This document shows, in pieces, positions 14,572 to 24,923 of a stretch of 64,000 nucleotides of DNA. This stretch comes from a virus: the IMG/VR virus record IMGVR_UViG_3300037961_003440, positions 1-64,000 of that record; one strand, 5' to 3'. The position numbers were made by a program, and so were the translations under genes. Position 1 is the first letter of the stretch. Each line of letters begins with the position of its first letter. The notes beneath the pieces were generated by a model that did not search any database, had not been told where the DNA came from, and was given only the letters and a program-made list of their open reading frames with translations.

Positions 14572-17111
14572 TGGATATAGATAGTTTTGACCCTGAATTA
14601 AAAACCAAATTAGATAGAGCCGCAAGAATGTATAATAGAGGTAGAATTACTGATGAATATTTAGATACTTTACTTGGCGAGGTACAGACAGCATCTAACG
14701 ATAAAAAGTATAGGTTAGGCGAATTAAAAATATTGTTAAATAATATTACACAATACAAAGATGATAGAAAAGAAGTATTCAATCCCTTTGAGGGTCTTAT
14801 TAGTAATTTTGTAGTAGATGGAAAACCAGCAACCTCAATTACTGATTCAATGGTAACAAAAACAAATAGAGATAAATTTTTAGAAGCGGTTAATAATGCA
14901 AGAAAAATAAATGTTACTTTAGAAGCGGCAGAAAATAAAGATTTACTTATTAATGAGTTAAATGATGTTTTAAATAAAAAAACAGAAATAGGAAAAGATT
15001 TGTTAGATGATGAAGAAAAAAAAGCGATAGAAATACTAATTGAAAGATTATCTATAATTGATACTGAATCACCAAAAGGGATTGCAGAAATACCAGAATT
15101 TAAAACATTAGAATTATTAGAAAAATCTTTAGTAAGTGCAAGTGTAATATCTACTGAATCAAGAGAAAAATATTATGATTATTGGAAAGGTATAGAAAAT
15201 AAATTTATGGGCTTTGACTCATTTGTTGGTGCTGTTGATGAGGAAGCAAGAAGATTAGCACTTATAATTCAACAAAATTTAGGTAATAGAAACTTTGTAG
15301 AAGTAAAAGATGAAGCATCTGAAGTTTATAAAGATTTAAAAGAATTAACAACAAATGCATATTTACCTTCTTATATCATTAAATGTACTCCATTAAAAAT
15401 TAAAAGTGATGGCCCTGAAAATCAAGCATTAGAGTTATTTAGAGATTTTTTTAGTATGATAGGTAGAGAAATACCTGAACAATATAAACCAAAAAGAGAT
15501 GTAAAAGAAGCAGAAGCACAAATAGATGCTACCGCAAGACTTGATTATGATGCTGAAACAGGTAAAGAATCACCATCGTTTGACCCAACCGTAGCAGATG
15601 ATATTGTTGATGAAATAGAAAGCGCACAAAAAGAAATAGATGATGCTAAAATAGATAAATATACAGACCCTCTATTTGCTTTGTTAATTAGAAATAAAGA
15701 AACAAAAGGTGAATATGATGATAGTGTTATTGAAGAAGCAAAAAAGATTATCAAAAAAGAATTAACTTTTGAAACAATGGGCGCATTTCAATCAGACCTT
15801 GAAAAAATTATTAATGATGAATTAGATAATTACTTGACTAATTTTAAAGAAAGTAGAATGGTTCAAGCAAACGAATTTCACATACCTATGTTAGACGATG
15901 AATTGGCTAAGAAATATTTTGATATGTTAGAAGGTACTTTTACAGTAAGTTATTTTATTGAAGGGCAAATAAAAGAAGAAAATTTTAGGAAATATTCTGA
16001 GGCTATTAATTTTATTAATAAAGGTATGAGAAACTTTTTTACAAATCTTGGTAAATTTTTAAAATTAGTTAATGCAAAACAAAAAGTACCTGAAAGACCT
16101 AAAAGTAGAGGTGGTAAAGATACATTTGTACAATATTTAGGTGGTATTGTTAATTCATTGATGCCCAAAAAATCTAAGGTGGATTTAGAAAGGTTAGAAG
16201 AAATCCCAAAGGTTATGGAACTTATTTCAGAATTTCATGTTAAACCACTAACAAGTAATATGGTATTATTAGAAGATGTACCTGAATGGTTCACATCAAA
16301 AGAATTTAAAACATTCCCATCACTTGTTGCAAGTAGTAATGTAAATATGATTAGAAGGTCTATGAGCGAAGGTACAGAACCTATTGTAGAAGTTGATGAT
16401 TTAAACAAATTAAGTAAATTTTTAGATACAATTAAAAATCCCAATGAAATAGTTTATACAACAAGTATGAATAGTTTATTTTCAGATGCTCTTGATGCTT
16501 ATATCAAATTTTTTGCTGCTGTTGATACTGTTGTAGGCGAAGAATCTAATGAATTAGATGACATAATAGAAAGAACAGAAATATTATTTGGTGCAAGTTT
16601 GTATGATATTGCTTCGGCAACAGAATCTTCGCAAGAATTAGAAGAAATAATTTTTGAGGGTGAACCTTTATCTGTTTGGAATGATAAACAAAATGAATCA
16701 AATGTAAGTATAGAACCCTTAATATCTTTATTAAATTCTGATGAATGGGAAAATTATGTAAATACTTCAGGGTTAAAAATAAGAGGATTTAAATCAGCAA
16801 GCGACAGATTAACTAAAAAATTATTAGAAAGTGATATTAAATTAACTGGCCCAATAACCCATGCTATGTTAGAAGCAACAGATATTATTAGAAAAATGAA
16901 TGATAAAAAAATATATCATGCTAATTTAGATATTAGTGAAATAGATGATATAAAATATGTTTCTGATATGATTAAAAAAGAAAATAATATAGATTTATAC
17001 GGAATAGACATATATAATATTACTAAGAGTCAATCTTCTTTTAATGATATTGCTGAAACTTATGGGTTTTCTACTGAAATAATCTATAAAGTTAAGGGGA
17101 TGTTTAGGTGA
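14571..17111 (+). CDS. Large helical protein of unknown function
   Basis: An 846-residue, acidic, mostly helical protein (MDIDSFDPELKTKLDRAARM). No motif recognised. GGGGGAGG precedes the ATG, which overlaps the preceding stop. It lies just upstream of the packaging genes. Its size and composition resemble those of 12421, 22420 and 32222; all may be structural or injected proteins. Confidence 0.65.
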   Translation: MDIDSFDPELKTKLDRAARMYNRGRITDEYLDTLLGEVQTASNDKKYRLGELKILLNNITQYKDDRKEVFNPFEGLISNFVVDGKPATSITDSMVTKTNRDKFLEAVNNARKINVTLEAAENKDLLINELNDVLNKKTEIGKDLLDDEEKKAIEILIERLSIIDTESPKGIAEIPEFKTLELLEKSLVSASVISTESREKYYDYWKGIENKFMGFDSFVGAVDEEARRLALIIQQNLGNRNFVEVKDEASEVYKDLKELTTNAYLPSYIIKCTPLKIKSDGPENQALELFRDFFSMIGREIPEQYKPKRDVKEAEAQIDATARLDYDAETGKESPSFDPTVADDIVDEIESAQKEIDDAKIDKYTDPLFALLIRNKETKGEYDDSVIEEAKKIIKKELTFETMGAFQSDLEKIINDELDNYLTNFKESRMVQANEFHIPMLDDELAKKYFDMLEGTFTVSYFIEGQIKEENFRKYSEAINFINKGMRNFFTNLGKFLKLVNAKQKVPERPKSRGGKDTFVQYLGGIVNSLMPKKSKVDLERLEEIPKVMELISEFHVKPLTSNMVLLEDVPEWFTSKEFKTFPSLVASSNVNMIRRSMSEGTEPIVEVDDLNKLSKFLDTIKNPNEIVYTTSMNSLFSDALDAYIKFFAAVDTVVGEESNELDDIIERTEILFGASLYDIASATESSQELEEIIFEGEPLSVWNDKQNESNVSIEPLISLLNSDEWENYVNTSGLKIRGFKSASDRLTKKLLESDIKLTGPITHAMLEATDIIRKMNDKKIYHANLDISEIDDIKYVSDMIKKENNIDLYGIDIYNITKSQSSFNDIAETYGFSTEIIYKVKGMFR

Positions 17112-17746
17112 AAGGAAAAAGAGAAGGAACATTTCCCGTACCTAACGGAGAAAAATTTGAAAATAATGGTGAAACTTTTACATTAGTTGGCCCAATAGAT
17201 GAAGCAACATTTATTAATATAGGAAATCGTTGGCCTAAAGCAAATAGAAGGCCAAGAAATAGAAAGGACAGCCCTTTTACATTCAAAGGAGAAGAATATT
17301 ATATTTGGATAATTGTAGATGAATTTGGTTATTATGTTGCTAAAGTTGCGGCAGTAGTATTAGATGATGTTATAGGTGATGCAGGTAGTTTTACTATTGG
17401 AGGTATGCCGAAACATCCTAAGATGTACGGAGTAGATTATAGAGGTAGAGGTTTTAATAAAATGTTAGATGAAAAAAGAATGCCTTTTATTAAAAATATA
17501 TCTGAATCTAAAAAAATACCAATTGTTCTTGATTTGTCAAATGATAATGAAAGTAGATTATCAAAGTATCAAAGCGATGGTTTTGAAATAGTTATGAATG
17601 CTGAAGAAAAACACCCCTATATTCCTGAAAAATATTATAATATATTAAAAGGTAAAAATAGAACTTATGCTATTTATGTTCCGGAGAGTTTGAAGGCAGA
17701 TGAAAATGCTATGAAGAAAGCATGGGATATAATAAAGGGTAGGTGA
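17108..17746 (+). CDS. GNAT-like acetyltransferase
   Basis: A 212-residue protein with GTG 17108 as start, overlapping the previous TGA. Features of the GNAT fold are a beta strand pair around residues 57-85 (YYIWIIVDEFGYYVAKVAAV), the acetyl-CoA binding loop YRGRGFNKML at about residues 111-120, and YQSDGFEIV at about 156-164, which resembles the usual Y-x-x-x-GF near the end of the fold. The substrate is unknown. It sits directly before terL. A modification of host or capsid proteins is possible. Confidence 0.6.
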   Translation: MKGKREGTFPVPNGEKFENNGETFTLVGPIDEATFINIGNRWPKANRRPRNRKDSPFTFKGEEYYIWIIVDEFGYYVAKVAAVVLDDVIGDAGSFTIGGMPKHPKMYGVDYRGRGFNKMLDEKRMPFIKNISESKKIPIVLDLSNDNESRLSKYQSDGFEIVMNAEEKHPYIPEKYYNILKGKNRTYAIYVPESLKADENAMKKAWDIIKGR

Positions 17747-17751
17747 AGATA

Positions 17752-19167
17752 ATGGATTTACTTACAGAAATGGATTTAGAAATGTCTAAAGGTAATTTTC
17801 CTTATTTTTTTGAAAAGGTATTAGGTTATGAGTTAGCCGATTTTCATCAAGAATGGTTAGACCTTGTAAATAATACTTCACGCACAGTAATTATTTGTTC
17901 AAGAGACCACGGAAAATCTGTTTTCTTTCATTCATGGTGTGTTTATCAATTGTGTTTTCAAGAACCTCCATATCAAATGTTATACATTTCTTCAAACCAT
18001 AAACAAACAATGGTACATATGAAAGATATAGATAGAATGTTCACTAATATTCCTCAATTAAAGAAGTTTAAACCGAGAGGTGGTTGGGCTGTTGGGGCTA
18101 TGCGTTTAACTAATGGTAATGAAATATTAGAGCGTTCAGTAGGTTCTCAGATTCGTGGATTACACCCTCAAGAAATTATTATTGACGACCCTTTGAAAGA
18201 ATTTAGTATGACGGCTATTCAAAGAGTTACAGATTGGTTTTGGGGAGATATGATTCCTACACTTCACCATACCGCTTCTTTAAGAATGGTCGGTACTCCA
18301 TTTACATACACAGATATATTTGTTCAGTTAGAAGAAAACCCCGCTTATAATGTTGAGAGATACCCTGCAATTAAACAAGATGGTACAGCACTTTGGCCTA
18401 ATCGTTGGAGTTTAGAAATGCTTGAAGAAAGAAAGGTAGAAATAGGTTCTTCTAAATTTACAAGAGAATATCTTTGTGTACCTATTAGTACAAATACTAT
18501 GCTTTTTGCCCCTGATGCTATTAAAGCGTGTAAAAATCCCTATGCTTCGCTTGAGAGTGTTGCGAGAGAGGGTTTTCAATATTACATAGGATATGACCCT
18601 GCTATTTCTGCAAATGGTGATTATACTGTAATGATGGTCTTAGAGGTTGATGATAATATGAATAAGCAGGTTGTACATATGTTTAGAGCAAAGGGTCTTG
18701 ATTTCCGAGAACATATTAATCATATAATGGAATTATGTAGAAGATACCGACCTGAAATTGTTATGATAGAAACAAATACTTTTGCTAAGGCTTTTGCTAT
18801 GGAATTAAAAAATATATCCGATTTTCCTGTAAGAGAATTTACTATGAGTAGAAAGAAAAAAGAAGAGATTATTTTGAATTTACAAATGAATATAGATAAT
18901 GGAAAAATTGTTTTACCTACACAAAATATAAAATCTAAATCTGTAACAGATGCTATTGTACAAGAATTAGGTGCTTTTGGTATTAATGCACATGGTAAAA
19001 TTGAAGGTGTAGGCGCACATGATGATATTGTTATTGCTCTTGCTTTAGCAAATTACGCAACAAAAACATTCTCCGATACATTTTTAGATATAGATAGTGG
19101 TAGTCTGTTTAGTTCAGCCCCTAATACTCCGAGTAAGGGAGGTGGTTTTTATGGTATTAATCTTTAA
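17752..19167 (+). CDS. terL: Terminase large subunit
   Basis: ATG 17752 follows AGGTGAAGAT; GTG 17743 lies in that SD. The 471-residue protein pumps DNA into the procapsid and cuts it. The ATPase domain has a variant Walker A, SRDHGKS (residues 50-56), and Walker B EIIIDDP (141-147). The RNase H-like nuclease domain has GYDPAIS (Asp 282), MIETN (Glu 340) and HDDIV (Asp 424/425). Length is normal for the family. It is followed with overlap by the LAGLIDADG gene. The gene is uninterrupted, with no intein. Confidence 0.95.
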   Translation: MDLLTEMDLEMSKGNFPYFFEKVLGYELADFHQEWLDLVNNTSRTVIICSRDHGKSVFFHSWCVYQLCFQEPPYQMLYISSNHKQTMVHMKDIDRMFTNIPQLKKFKPRGGWAVGAMRLTNGNEILERSVGSQIRGLHPQEIIIDDPLKEFSMTAIQRVTDWFWGDMIPTLHHTASLRMVGTPFTYTDIFVQLEENPAYNVERYPAIKQDGTALWPNRWSLEMLEERKVEIGSSKFTREYLCVPISTNTMLFAPDAIKACKNPYASLESVAREGFQYYIGYDPAISANGDYTVMMVLEVDDNMNKQVVHMFRAKGLDFREHINHIMELCRRYRPEIVMIETNTFAKAFAMELKNISDFPVREFTMSRKKKEEIILNLQMNIDNGKIVLPTQNIKSKSVTDAIVQELGAFGINAHGKIEGVGAHDDIVIALALANYATKTFSDTFLDIDSGSLFSSAPNTPSKGGGFYGINL

Positions 19168-20551
19168 ACAAGACGAAGATATTGATGTAGAAGAATTAGA
19201 ACAAGATGTTCAAGAAATTAAAAGGGTAGAAAATCAAAAAAGAATGTTAGATGAAAGTGTAAAACCTATTAAAGATAAAATAAAAAATAAGTTTAACAAA
19301 TCAGATATTAACAAATGGTTAGAAGGTCAATATGGAAATGAAGTAGACATACTAAAAGATATATCAAAAAATTTAGAAATTAATTTATCTGAAGCATCTA
19401 ATTATATTCAACAATTACCAATAGAACCAATTATAGCAGATAAAAATATACCTGACTTAGTTAAAGAATTAAGAGATATGAGAAGAACACTTAAGGGTGA
19501 ACAAAAAATAAAACTTACAAAGGGTATAGACCATTTGATTACTGCTTATGAAGATTATGTACAAAAATCCTTAGATACAATTTATTGGTTAAAACCTTAT
19601 CAATCTGGATTTAAAAGATTGGGATATAAACCTTCACATATAGAAAAATTACATAATATAAAAGATAATGAAACAAGAAAAAGTATTATAGAATTATGTT
19701 GTAAAATGTGGGAAAGCGATTTAGAATTAAAAACATTAGATTATGGTTATAGTTATTCTAAAAATTATTTATCGTTAAAAGAAAGTAGAAATGAATTAAG
19801 AAAAATACTAAAGGATATTCCCCATCAATCTATAAGAAAATCTAAAAGAGAAATGATAGAAAAAAGCGTAAAAGAAATTATTTGTAATAATCAAGGTTTA
19901 TCTTCAAATGAAATACATTCAAGGTTGTCATTAGGTCATTCAAAAATTTCAACACCACAATCAGTTTCTAAAATACTAATGAAAATGGGTGCTACTAAGG
20001 TAGACAATGAATATTATTTAGTTAAAAATTTAATTAAAAAAGATTTATATTCGTATGTAGCAGGTTTTATTGATTCTGATGGATATATTACAATGGATTC
20101 TTCATTAGCACCAAGAGTAGGTATGATTGCTACGGGTAAAAGAGGTAAAGCATTTTTTCAAGAATTAGAAAAAGAGTTAAAGTGTGGTAGATTACACTTA
20201 GACCAAAAGGTAGGAGAAAATAGTAGAAGCCAACATAGATTAAATTTTTACAGTCAAAACGATATAGCCACTATTTTAGAAAAATGTATTCCTCACTTAA
20301 GAATGAAAAAATCACAAGGCAAATTAATACAAGAGGCTATTAGAATTAAAAAGAATTACAAAAAAGAAGAGTGGGCTAAACCAAGACTACAAGAAATATT
20401 TAAACTAATTAAATATGAAAATTGGAAAGATTCAAGAGGACAGGGAGTTAAAGAATTTCAAAAATATGATATTGACCCCGAAGTAGTTGTTAAATACCAT
20501 GATAATTGTAAGATGCAATTGATGGATAGTATTGAAAGTGGGGTGGAATAA
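19151..20551 (+). CDS. LAGLIDADG endonuclease-like protein with winged helix
   Basis: ATG 19151, inside the end of terL, follows GGGAGGTGG and is preferred to the upstream GTG. The 466-residue product has a helical N-terminal part (residues 1-220), a likely winged helix at about 232-290 (EIHSRLSLGHSKISTPQSV), and a single LAGLIDADG motif, YVAGFIDSDGYITM, from residue 302, followed by a strand with RVGMIATGKRG. A single motif would require a dimer. It may be a homing endonuclease or a domesticated packaging nuclease; place between terL and portal and overlap with both favour a role in packaging. Confidence 0.75.
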   Translation: MVLIFKQDEDIDVEELEQDVQEIKRVENQKRMLDESVKPIKDKIKNKFNKSDINKWLEGQYGNEVDILKDISKNLEINLSEASNYIQQLPIEPIIADKNIPDLVKELRDMRRTLKGEQKIKLTKGIDHLITAYEDYVQKSLDTIYWLKPYQSGFKRLGYKPSHIEKLHNIKDNETRKSIIELCCKMWESDLELKTLDYGYSYSKNYLSLKESRNELRKILKDIPHQSIRKSKREMIEKSVKEIICNNQGLSSNEIHSRLSLGHSKISTPQSVSKILMKMGATKVDNEYYLVKNLIKKDLYSYVAGFIDSDGYITMDSSLAPRVGMIATGKRGKAFFQELEKELKCGRLHLDQKVGENSRSQHRLNFYSQNDIATILEKCIPHLRMKKSQGKLIQEAIRIKKNYKKEEWAKPRLQEIFKLIKYENWKDSRGQGVKEFQKYDIDPEVVVKYHDNCKMQLMDSIESGVE

Positions 20552-22191
20552 TGGGTCTAAGAGATTATTTGGGTAAGTTTGTTAGAAGAAAAACGCCTAA
20601 CCCTCTTGCTAAAGAAGTTTATAATTTAGGAATACAAGAGAAAAGAAATGTACAACATATTATTGGCCCTGTATTATACGATGTTGCTAATCAATCTACA
20701 ATAGTTAGGACTTGTATTACTCAATTAAAAACAGAAATTTTTAGAAGAGGTTTTAGTTGGGAAAAGGCTTTTTACAAAATTTGTGAAGATTGCGGAACAA
20801 AGCATGAAAAAGAAACTGATGCTTGTAGAAATTGTGGTAGTAAAAAATTAAGAGCACCTTCAAATCAACAAAAAATATATGCTGAAAAATTTTTTGGAGG
20901 ATATGTAAATTCTTCTGAACAAAAATTTATTGATGTGTTAAAAGAAGTAGAGGCTGATTTGAATATTGCTGACGATGCTTTTTTAATTTTAGTTAAAGAA
21001 TATTATTTAGATAACGAAGGTTGTGTAGCCTTACATAAAATAAAAGAAGTTTATAGAGGCGACCCATTAACAATGTACATAGATATAGATGAAGAAGGTA
21101 ATAGAGGTAGTTCTCATTATACTTGTTTAACTCATAGAGATGTTTATGAAACAGACCCAATAGCAAGTTGTCCTGAATGTGGTTCTAAATTACACCCTGT
21201 TCATTATATTAATAGAGTACATGGTAAAGACCAATACTTCGTAGAGGGTGAAGTTATGCATTTAAGTAAATATAACCCATCAAGACTTTATGGGTTTTCA
21301 CCTATTCTAACTTTATGGAGTCATATTACTACTCTAATTGCTATGGAAAATTATGTAAATACTTCTTATACAAAAGCAAGAGCACCAAGAGGTATTCTTG
21401 CTGTACAAACAAATAATATGGAATCGCTTGTAAAGTATTGGAAAGGAGTTAAAGAAAAGTTAGAGAAAGACCCACATTATATTCCTATCATGGGTATTGA
21501 AACAGATGGTGGTAGTAAGGGTAGTATTGAATGGGTACAATTTATGAATACTCTAAAAGAAATGGATTACATAAATGTAAAAGATGATTTAAGAGATAGG
21601 ATTGGTGCATTTTATGGTGTAAGTAAAATCTTTCAAGGAGATACATCAACAAGCGGTGGTTTAAATAATGAAGGTATGCAAATACTTGTAACTAATCGTT
21701 CTGTTGAGTTAGCACAAAATGTATATAATCAATATCTATTTCCATTCTTGTTGAAACAGTTTGGTATTACAGATTGGACATTAACATTACTTCGTTCAGA
21801 AGAAGAAGATAATGTAGCAGAATTAAGAAGAAGAGAAATTGAAATTAACCTTGCTACACAAATTAAAAATCTTGGATTTGAAGTAGATATGGATGAAGAT
21901 GGTAACTTTATTTATTCAAAGCCACCACCTAAAGAAGAAGAAAAACCTATGGGTGAAAATCAACCAGATAAAAAATTGGAAACTGACCCATATGCAGGAA
22001 CAGATATAGATGCAAGTCAATTAGGACAATTACAAGAACAACAATTATTAGGTTCTCAAGGTGGTCAAGGTACACCCGAAACAAGAAATAAACCTTCAAT
22101 GAGTATTGGGCCACCAAAACGAAATACAGGATTACCAAGAGAAGCAGCAAATAATAATGTAGATAGAAGAACAGAAAGAAGAGTTGGTTAA
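20551..22191 (+). CDS. Portal protein with zinc-binding insertions
   Basis: A 546-residue protein in the expected place after terL. The portal family is seen from YGFSPILTLW (about residue 248), the following helices with NTSYTKARAPRG, and the region SIEWVQFMNTLKEMDYINV to GAFYGVSKIF. Two extra cysteine clusters lie in the first half: C78-x2-C81-x10-C92-x2-C95 and C192-x2-H195-x11-C207-x2-C210; both look like zinc ribbons. The C-terminal 90 residues are rich in Gln, Pro and Gly and probably disordered. The dodecameric portal forms the DNA entry vertex. Confidence 0.85.
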   Translation: MGLRDYLGKFVRRKTPNPLAKEVYNLGIQEKRNVQHIIGPVLYDVANQSTIVRTCITQLKTEIFRRGFSWEKAFYKICEDCGTKHEKETDACRNCGSKKLRAPSNQQKIYAEKFFGGYVNSSEQKFIDVLKEVEADLNIADDAFLILVKEYYLDNEGCVALHKIKEVYRGDPLTMYIDIDEEGNRGSSHYTCLTHRDVYETDPIASCPECGSKLHPVHYINRVHGKDQYFVEGEVMHLSKYNPSRLYGFSPILTLWSHITTLIAMENYVNTSYTKARAPRGILAVQTNNMESLVKYWKGVKEKLEKDPHYIPIMGIETDGGSKGSIEWVQFMNTLKEMDYINVKDDLRDRIGAFYGVSKIFQGDTSTSGGLNNEGMQILVTNRSVELAQNVYNQYLFPFLLKQFGITDWTLTLLRSEEEDNVAELRRREIEINLATQIKNLGFEVDMDEDGNFIYSKPPPKEEEKPMGENQPDKKLETDPYAGTDIDASQLGQLQEQQLLGSQGGQGTPETRNKPSMSIGPPKRNTGLPREAANNNVDRRTERRVG

Positions 22192-22192
22192 A

Positions 22193-22417
22193 ATGAATAA
22201 TAACATAATTAATAGAAAATTAGAAGAAGCAAGAGCAAAAATTGATAGCCTTAGAAAGAAGGTTAATCAAGAACCAAAAGAACCTAAGCAAACTGTAAAT
22301 ACAGTACCAGCAGGGGTTCAAGAACATCCACCTGTAAATAAAGGACAGAATGAACAAACAATTCCGGGTTTTATTACAGGTGGCCCAAAAATAAATAAGA
22401 AAATGAAGGAAGTTTGA
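22193..22417 (+). CDS. Small unknown protein
   Basis: A 74-residue protein from ATG 22193 (MNNNIINRKLEEARAKIDS). A short coiled coil is followed by a Pro/Gln/Gly-rich, probably disordered part. It lies right after the portal gene and may be a head assembly factor. Not recognised. Confidence 0.55.
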   Translation: MNNNIINRKLEEARAKIDSLRKKVNQEPKEPKQTVNTVPAGVQEHPPVNKGQNEQTIPGFITGGPKINKKMKEV

Positions 22418-22419
22418 TT

Positions 22420-24921
22420 ATGGAATCATCCGTTTTAGTATATAATTTACATAAAAGTCTTTATCAAAGACTTCTCTACGCTTTAGTAGATAGTAATATT
22501 ATTGCTAAGGCTATTACCGAAGAAGAAGTAAGAGTATTGTTAAGAACAGTAAGAGATGATACAAAAATAATTCAAGATTTAAAAAACTTTGATGGTGAAA
22601 AATTTAGAATGACTAAAAAAACACCCGTAGTATTAGAAAATTATTTTAGTACAGTAAAGAAAAATATTCTAAAAGAAATTCCTAATACTAATGAAGAAGG
22701 TAAGTATTTTGACCAACTTGACCCACAAGGAAAAATGCTTGCTCGACAAATTAAAAAGTTTTTAATCCCAAGATTAAAAGAAAGATACCCTGATAATAAT
22801 GAAGAAGAACAAGTATTATTAGATTATTTAAAATTAAAACATCCTGAAGAAACTATTACTAATATTAAAGACCAGATAGGTAAATACGAATCTGATTTAA
22901 AAATAGTTAGAGATAGAAAAAAAGAAATTGATGATAAAGAAAGAGCAGAAAAAGATGCTATTACAACTGAACAAATAAAAGCGAGTGAATTAGCATCTGC
23001 CGCAAGAAAAATACAAAGAGAAAAAGAAAAAGCAGAAAAAGAATCTTCTAAATCAGAATCTCAAAAATTACTTGATACTTGGACAAGAGAGGCAGTAAAA
23101 AGAAATGAAAGTTATAAATCATTTATGAGCCTTTTAAATTTAGTAGGTTCTTTATATACACCTTCTAAAGATAATATATTAAGACTAAAGAAGTTTTTAG
23201 ACGAAGAAAAAATTAGTGAAGAAGATAAAAACGCTTTAACTAAAATTTTAACTGAGTTAGAGAAAGAATTTAAAGAATCAAAAATAACAGCAAGAAATGT
23301 AAATATTTCTCCTTCGCAAATAGAATCAAAAGAATTAGGAATACAAATAGGTTCTTCTTCAACCTTTAATAGAAGTAGAGATGGAAAGAGAACAACAAGT
23401 ATTAAGATTAAATATGGTATTGATGAGACAAGAAAAATTAGCGACTTAAACTTTTTTAATACTTTTACTACTATTGATTTGACAAGAGATACATGGTTTA
23501 GTAATCCATACCTAAGAGAAATAGGTATGTATTGGGCTAATAAATCTGGTTTTTCAGACTCAGCAGAAGATTGGATTAATTTATCTAACGATAAAAAATA
23601 TGAATTTATTAATAAAATAAAAGATATTTTACCAGAATATCCAGATTTAAAAGTGGGTAAAAAGGCTAACATTAGTAGTTTAGTTACATTATATGTAGAT
23701 GTATGGGAAGATTATGTTGTAAATGAAGAAACAAAACCGGAAGATTTTGCATACTTTTTACAAGGAATAGGTAATGGATTAAGTAAAGATAATAGAGATA
23801 GTGCTGTTGGAGATTTTGGTAAATTAAGAATGTTCCAAAATGATATTTTACCTAAACTTATTAATGCTATTAAAAAAGGTGTTGTAGTAGATGAAAATAA
23901 TAATTTATCTTTTAATTTAGGGCCAAGATTTACTAAAATATTAAAAGCCTATGGTGATAAAAGAGAAGTTACATCAGTTATAGAAGATTTAATTGATATT
24001 GCTAAAGGTGAAGGACTAAGTAGTAAATATCAAGGTCGAGATGCAGATGAATTAACTGCTATTGAAGATAATATAATTAATATGTTAGAGCAAAAAATAG
24101 AAGGTGAAACTATGTTATCCTTTATTATTACAACTTTTATGAGATTGTATGACGAAAAAACAATACTTAGAAGATTGCTTAAATTAGAAAATACTGCTAT
24201 TGATGTTGAATTCCTTACACCTTCTGAAATTATATCAGAACCTAAAAATACAAAACCTAAAGAAAAATACGAAGGAAAAAGATTTGGAGTACCTAAAGGA
24301 AAAATTGCAGGCGCAAAAACAAGAGCATTTGTAGATAGAGAAACTAAAAGACTTTCTGAAGAAAAAGATGAAGAAGGTAACCCAAAATATACAGAACAAC
24401 AAATACATAGATTAGTAGGGTGGAAGGCTGTACCTTCTAAGAGATATAAAAGAGATGCAAATAACAAAATATTAAGAGATTCTGATGATAAACCAATAAT
24501 GGAAAATTATACAGATTATCAAAAATATGATAAGAAATTTTATAAAAATTTAGAGGAAACTAAAAAATCTCTCGATAATTTATTAGTAGTATTAGGTGAA
24601 CAAGATGACATTCTTATTAAGGAAGATGTTGGACTTATTTTAGAATCTCTAAACAAAAAACAAAAGAAAAAGATTAAGGCAATTTTAAATATCGCAGACC
24701 CCACAGAATACTTTGGGCACGATTTCCTTAAGTTGTCAGAATTAATTAGATTATTAAGAACATTAGGTGTAGTCAAAGGAGATAAAAAACTAAATAAAAA
24801 GGTTCTTAGATTAGATGATGAAAATATTAAAGTAGTTAAATTAGCAACAAGATTACGAAAAGATTATGAAAATTTGTATAGAGAATTAAGAGAAATGATA
24901 TATCCTAAAAGTGGTGAATAA
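22420..24921 (+). CDS. Large helical protein in head module
   Basis: ATG 22420, after GAAGGAAGT, is preferred to TTG 22414. The 833-residue protein is charged and helical; a coiled coil lies near residues 155-220 (KIQREKEKAEKESSKSESQ). A region at about 600-680 is Lys/Gly-rich (EGKRFGVPKGKIAGAKTRAF). No family recognised. Situated between portal and ligase, it may be an internal head or ejection protein. Confidence 0.65.
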   Translation: MESSVLVYNLHKSLYQRLLYALVDSNIIAKAITEEEVRVLLRTVRDDTKIIQDLKNFDGEKFRMTKKTPVVLENYFSTVKKNILKEIPNTNEEGKYFDQLDPQGKMLARQIKKFLIPRLKERYPDNNEEEQVLLDYLKLKHPEETITNIKDQIGKYESDLKIVRDRKKEIDDKERAEKDAITTEQIKASELASAARKIQREKEKAEKESSKSESQKLLDTWTREAVKRNESYKSFMSLLNLVGSLYTPSKDNILRLKKFLDEEKISEEDKNALTKILTELEKEFKESKITARNVNISPSQIESKELGIQIGSSSTFNRSRDGKRTTSIKIKYGIDETRKISDLNFFNTFTTIDLTRDTWFSNPYLREIGMYWANKSGFSDSAEDWINLSNDKKYEFINKIKDILPEYPDLKVGKKANISSLVTLYVDVWEDYVVNEETKPEDFAYFLQGIGNGLSKDNRDSAVGDFGKLRMFQNDILPKLINAIKKGVVVDENNNLSFNLGPRFTKILKAYGDKREVTSVIEDLIDIAKGEGLSSKYQGRDADELTAIEDNIINMLEQKIEGETMLSFIITTFMRLYDEKTILRRLLKLENTAIDVEFLTPSEIISEPKNTKPKEKYEGKRFGVPKGKIAGAKTRAFVDRETKRLSEEKDEEGNPKYTEQQIHRLVGWKAVPSKRYKRDANNKILRDSDDKPIMENYTDYQKYDKKFYKNLEETKKSLDNLLVVLGEQDDILIKEDVGLILESLNKKQKKKIKAILNIADPTEYFGHDFLKLSELIRLLRTLGVVKGDKKLNKKVLRLDDENIKVVKLATRLRKDYENLYRELREMIYPKSGE

Positions 24922-24923
24922 AA

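Noticed and set aside
17108-17290. Minus-strand frame of 60 residues opposite the GNAT gene
   Set aside because: Shadow frame without SD, opposed to a coupled gene pair.
19097-20551. LAGLIDADG domain as an intein of the terminase
   Set aside because: terL runs to its natural end with all motifs, and the LAGLIDADG protein has its own SD and start in another frame. No splice-junction residues are seen.
23112-24776. Several long minus-strand frames (up to 186 residues) under gene 22420
   Set aside because: Mirror images of an AT-rich coding strand; Leu/Ser/Phe-rich, no SD, and opposed to a continuous operon.
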